This document shows, piece after piece, positions 62,267-64,000 of a DNA stretch of 64,000 nt; positions within the stretch are counted from its first letter, which is position 1; each line of letters begins with the position of its first letter. Both the position numbers and the translations under genes were made by a program. Location of the stretch: assembly GCF_009389715.1 (NCBI RefSeq), contig NC_052399.1:23817146-23881145 (forward strand), read 5' to 3'. Origin of the DNA: Phoenix dactylifera (lineage: Eukaryota; Streptophyta; Magnoliopsida; Arecales; Arecaceae). The notes beneath the pieces are model-generated. The model made no database searches. It was not told the origin of the DNA and worked only from the letters and a program-made list of their open reading frames with translations.

Positions 62267-62294
62267 CTCTACCTCGCGTTTCGCTGACGCAAAT

Positions 62295-62487
62295 GGTAGA
62301 CCCAGGAAGACGGCAAGATTGCCGATATCAGTAACGACGAGGAAATTTATGTACAGGTCCCTCGTTGAAAGTAAATTACTAATAATCCCTCATTAGCAAA
62401 CTTCATACAAAGTCGGCCGACTCTCCCTATTTCAGCATACGACACTGCAAGCAATTAGCATATGTGATTCACGTACATTAAAAAGTA

Positions 62488-62557
<70 letters not shown>

Positions 62558-63042
62558 GCACTCAAAAACTAAAATAAAAATTATATTCATATAAAATTAC
62601 ATGATAGAAATTATATCGTTATTTAGAAGAGGAAAAGGAAGGAAAAGAAAGGCAAACGCTTTCATTCCCGCATTATCAAAATGAAATCAAATGGAGTAAA
62701 TCAATAGAAAATATACTCCTAGTGTAGCTGGAGCATACGTTTACACAGTCAAGTAACTTAATTCTAAATCCCCAATCAATAATTAAAAGGATATATAAAT
62801 TCAACAAAGTTTGAAAAATTTGCCGACTTCGCATTATCTTGTTGACAATATTTTTTTGTGAGGACTTACTTGGACATTAAATTAGTTATAATACTCTTAC
62901 TTACCAGCATCAGATAAAATATCAAATCCCATCATCTAAACTTTATCAGGATCGTAACACTATATTTTGAGAAACTGTTTCTGAGTCCCGATTTGGATAC
63001 GCCCCGTACGTACAAGACGTGACATGATCAAAGGTCAACTAT
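62295..63042. other. AT-rich spacer with a long AT microsatellite
   Basis: An uninterrupted (TA)n run of about 60 bases lies at 62494-62554. The rest shows no gene. Confidence 0.6.
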
Positions 63043-63045
63043 TTA

Positions 63046-63764
63046 GGCTCTATTTGGGAGAGTTTTTGGAGGGCCAAAAAGTACTTTCTGACTCTCCAAA
63101 AACACTTTTAGATAAAATAGGGGTGTTTGGTAAAAATTTTGAAAAATTATTTTAGCTTTTTCAGAAAGCTAAAAATAACTTTTTTTGGAGAAGCTCCATT
63201 TGGAGCTTTCCAAGAAAAGCACTTTTAGGTTCCATCTGAAAGTTATTTTTTGACCAAAATACTTGTGATAAAGTATAACAATTACACAAAATGTCCCTTT
63301 ATAATTCTAAAAATATGTAGGAGTGTGAAAAATTAATTTACACTAATAATTATAATAGTTTATACATTTATTATTGTATTATACTATAAATATAATATTA
63401 TATTACATTATATCATAATACATTGATATGTTATATTAAATAATTTAATATTATATTAAATTATTATGCTGTAGTATACAATATTATATTACTATATTAT
63501 AATAATATTATATTATAGTAATATTATACAATATTATATATTTATGTATTAATATATATTACATTTTATTATGCTCTATTGTATAATACTATGTAATGTT
63601 TTTTATGGTCATTTTGTCATACTAAAAGTAGTTTCTTATTTACTTACGAAACACATGTTAAAGTGCCACAGCATTTTAGAAATGTAGTTACCAAACAGCA
63701 AACAGCTTTTTATAAAAGCTCTACTTTCAAAAGCTCTACTGCCAACAGCTCCTTTAAACGAGGC
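63046..63764. mobile_element. Tourist-like (PIF/Harbinger) element, short form
   Basis: A 719-bp element from GGCTCTATTTGGGAGAG to CTCCTTTAAACGAGGC, flanked by TTA on both sides (63043-63045 and 63765-63767). Its centre (about 63320-63600) is the reverse complement of the AT-rich half of the element at 55629, so both belong to one family in opposite orientation. It has no coding capacity. Sequence after it (63768-64000) shows nothing recognisable. Confidence 0.8.
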
Positions 63765-64000
63765 TTAATCATATCCATTGACCAATTGTAACATTGTAAA
63801 TCTAAGGATTAACACCTTTTCCAACGAAGCAGTGGTTCTTCTCTCCTTTCTTGGAAGTTTGATCTAGTACCTTTTTATATTTTTTACTTATTTTAATTTT
63901 TTTCTTACTACTAGGATATAGGTTGAGATTGGCCTTTGCCTGAAGAGTAGTGAAGTAGGTAGAATTGAGGTACACTGAGATCGATTAGAATCGAGGTATG

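Larger units (their letters stand above)
48610..62294 (-). repeat. Segmental duplication, copy 2 (enlarged by insertions)
   Basis: Collinear with 24938-33715 and in the same orientation. It is about 4.9 kb longer because of a solo LTR (51952-54166), a Tourist-like element (55629-57294), a second solo LTR (58227-59037) and an AT-rich stretch at about 59048-59320 with no counterpart. Flanking sequence resumes exactly after each insertion, which fixes the element borders. Confidence 0.85.

Noticed and set aside
44860..64000. Matching 3' end for the CACTA element
   Set aside because: I searched by eye for TTGTAGTG-type ends and found none.
1..64000. tRNA, rRNA, CRISPR array or bacterial-type operon
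   Set aside because: None was seen. Direct repeats found here are tandem or LTR-type without spacer structure.

Overview
The window is nuclear DNA of a flowering plant. It has intron-containing genes with GT-AG splice sites, nested LTR retrotransposons, hAT, CACTA and Tourist-like DNA transposons, and long AT-rich spacers. A monocot such as a palm is my best guess from the repeat style, but the sequence does not prove this. No prokaryotic features, rRNA, tRNA or CRISPR were seen.

Layout. (1) 517-4108, minus strand: one intact-looking gene, an amino acid permease of the AAP/AAAP family in seven exons (485 aa), with a TATA box upstream. (2) 4.2-12.5 kb: AT-rich spacer with a decayed giant LTR and an exact 127-bp tandem duplication. 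(3) 12574-19557: a defective Ty3/gypsy element of Tat type (gag and RNase H relics, two 3' tandem arrays, an antisense coiled-coil relic). Its 5' LTR is split by a small hAT element (12980-14487) that keeps the transposase dimerisation domain. (4) 20388-23922: a 3.5-kb solo LTR in minus orientation. (5) 24.9-33.7 kb and 48.6-62.3 kb: two copies of one segmental duplication, each carrying a minus-strand RIT1-like (initiator-tRNA ribosyl-phosphate transferase) pseudogene with a conserved TATA box and shared frame breaks. Copy 2 was enlarged by two solo LTRs and a Tourist-like element. (6) 33748-42497, between the copies: a hAT-like element that appears to have captured the end of a host gene. 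The captured exon is split by a Tekay/Del-type mini retrotransposon with two 3.1-kb LTRs around only 462 bp. (7) 42.5-48.6 kb: a candidate inverted-repeat element, a CACTA terminus and a diverged tandem array. (8) 62.3-64 kb: a long AT microsatellite and a second Tourist-like element.

There is no operon-like cooperation here. The window reads as one functional transporter gene followed by about 60 kb of transposon nesting, pseudogene duplication and gene-fragment capture. The most interesting parts are the captured-gene hAT with its nested retrotransposon, the twin RIT1 pseudogenes, and a group of giant LTRs that share one minisatellite core.
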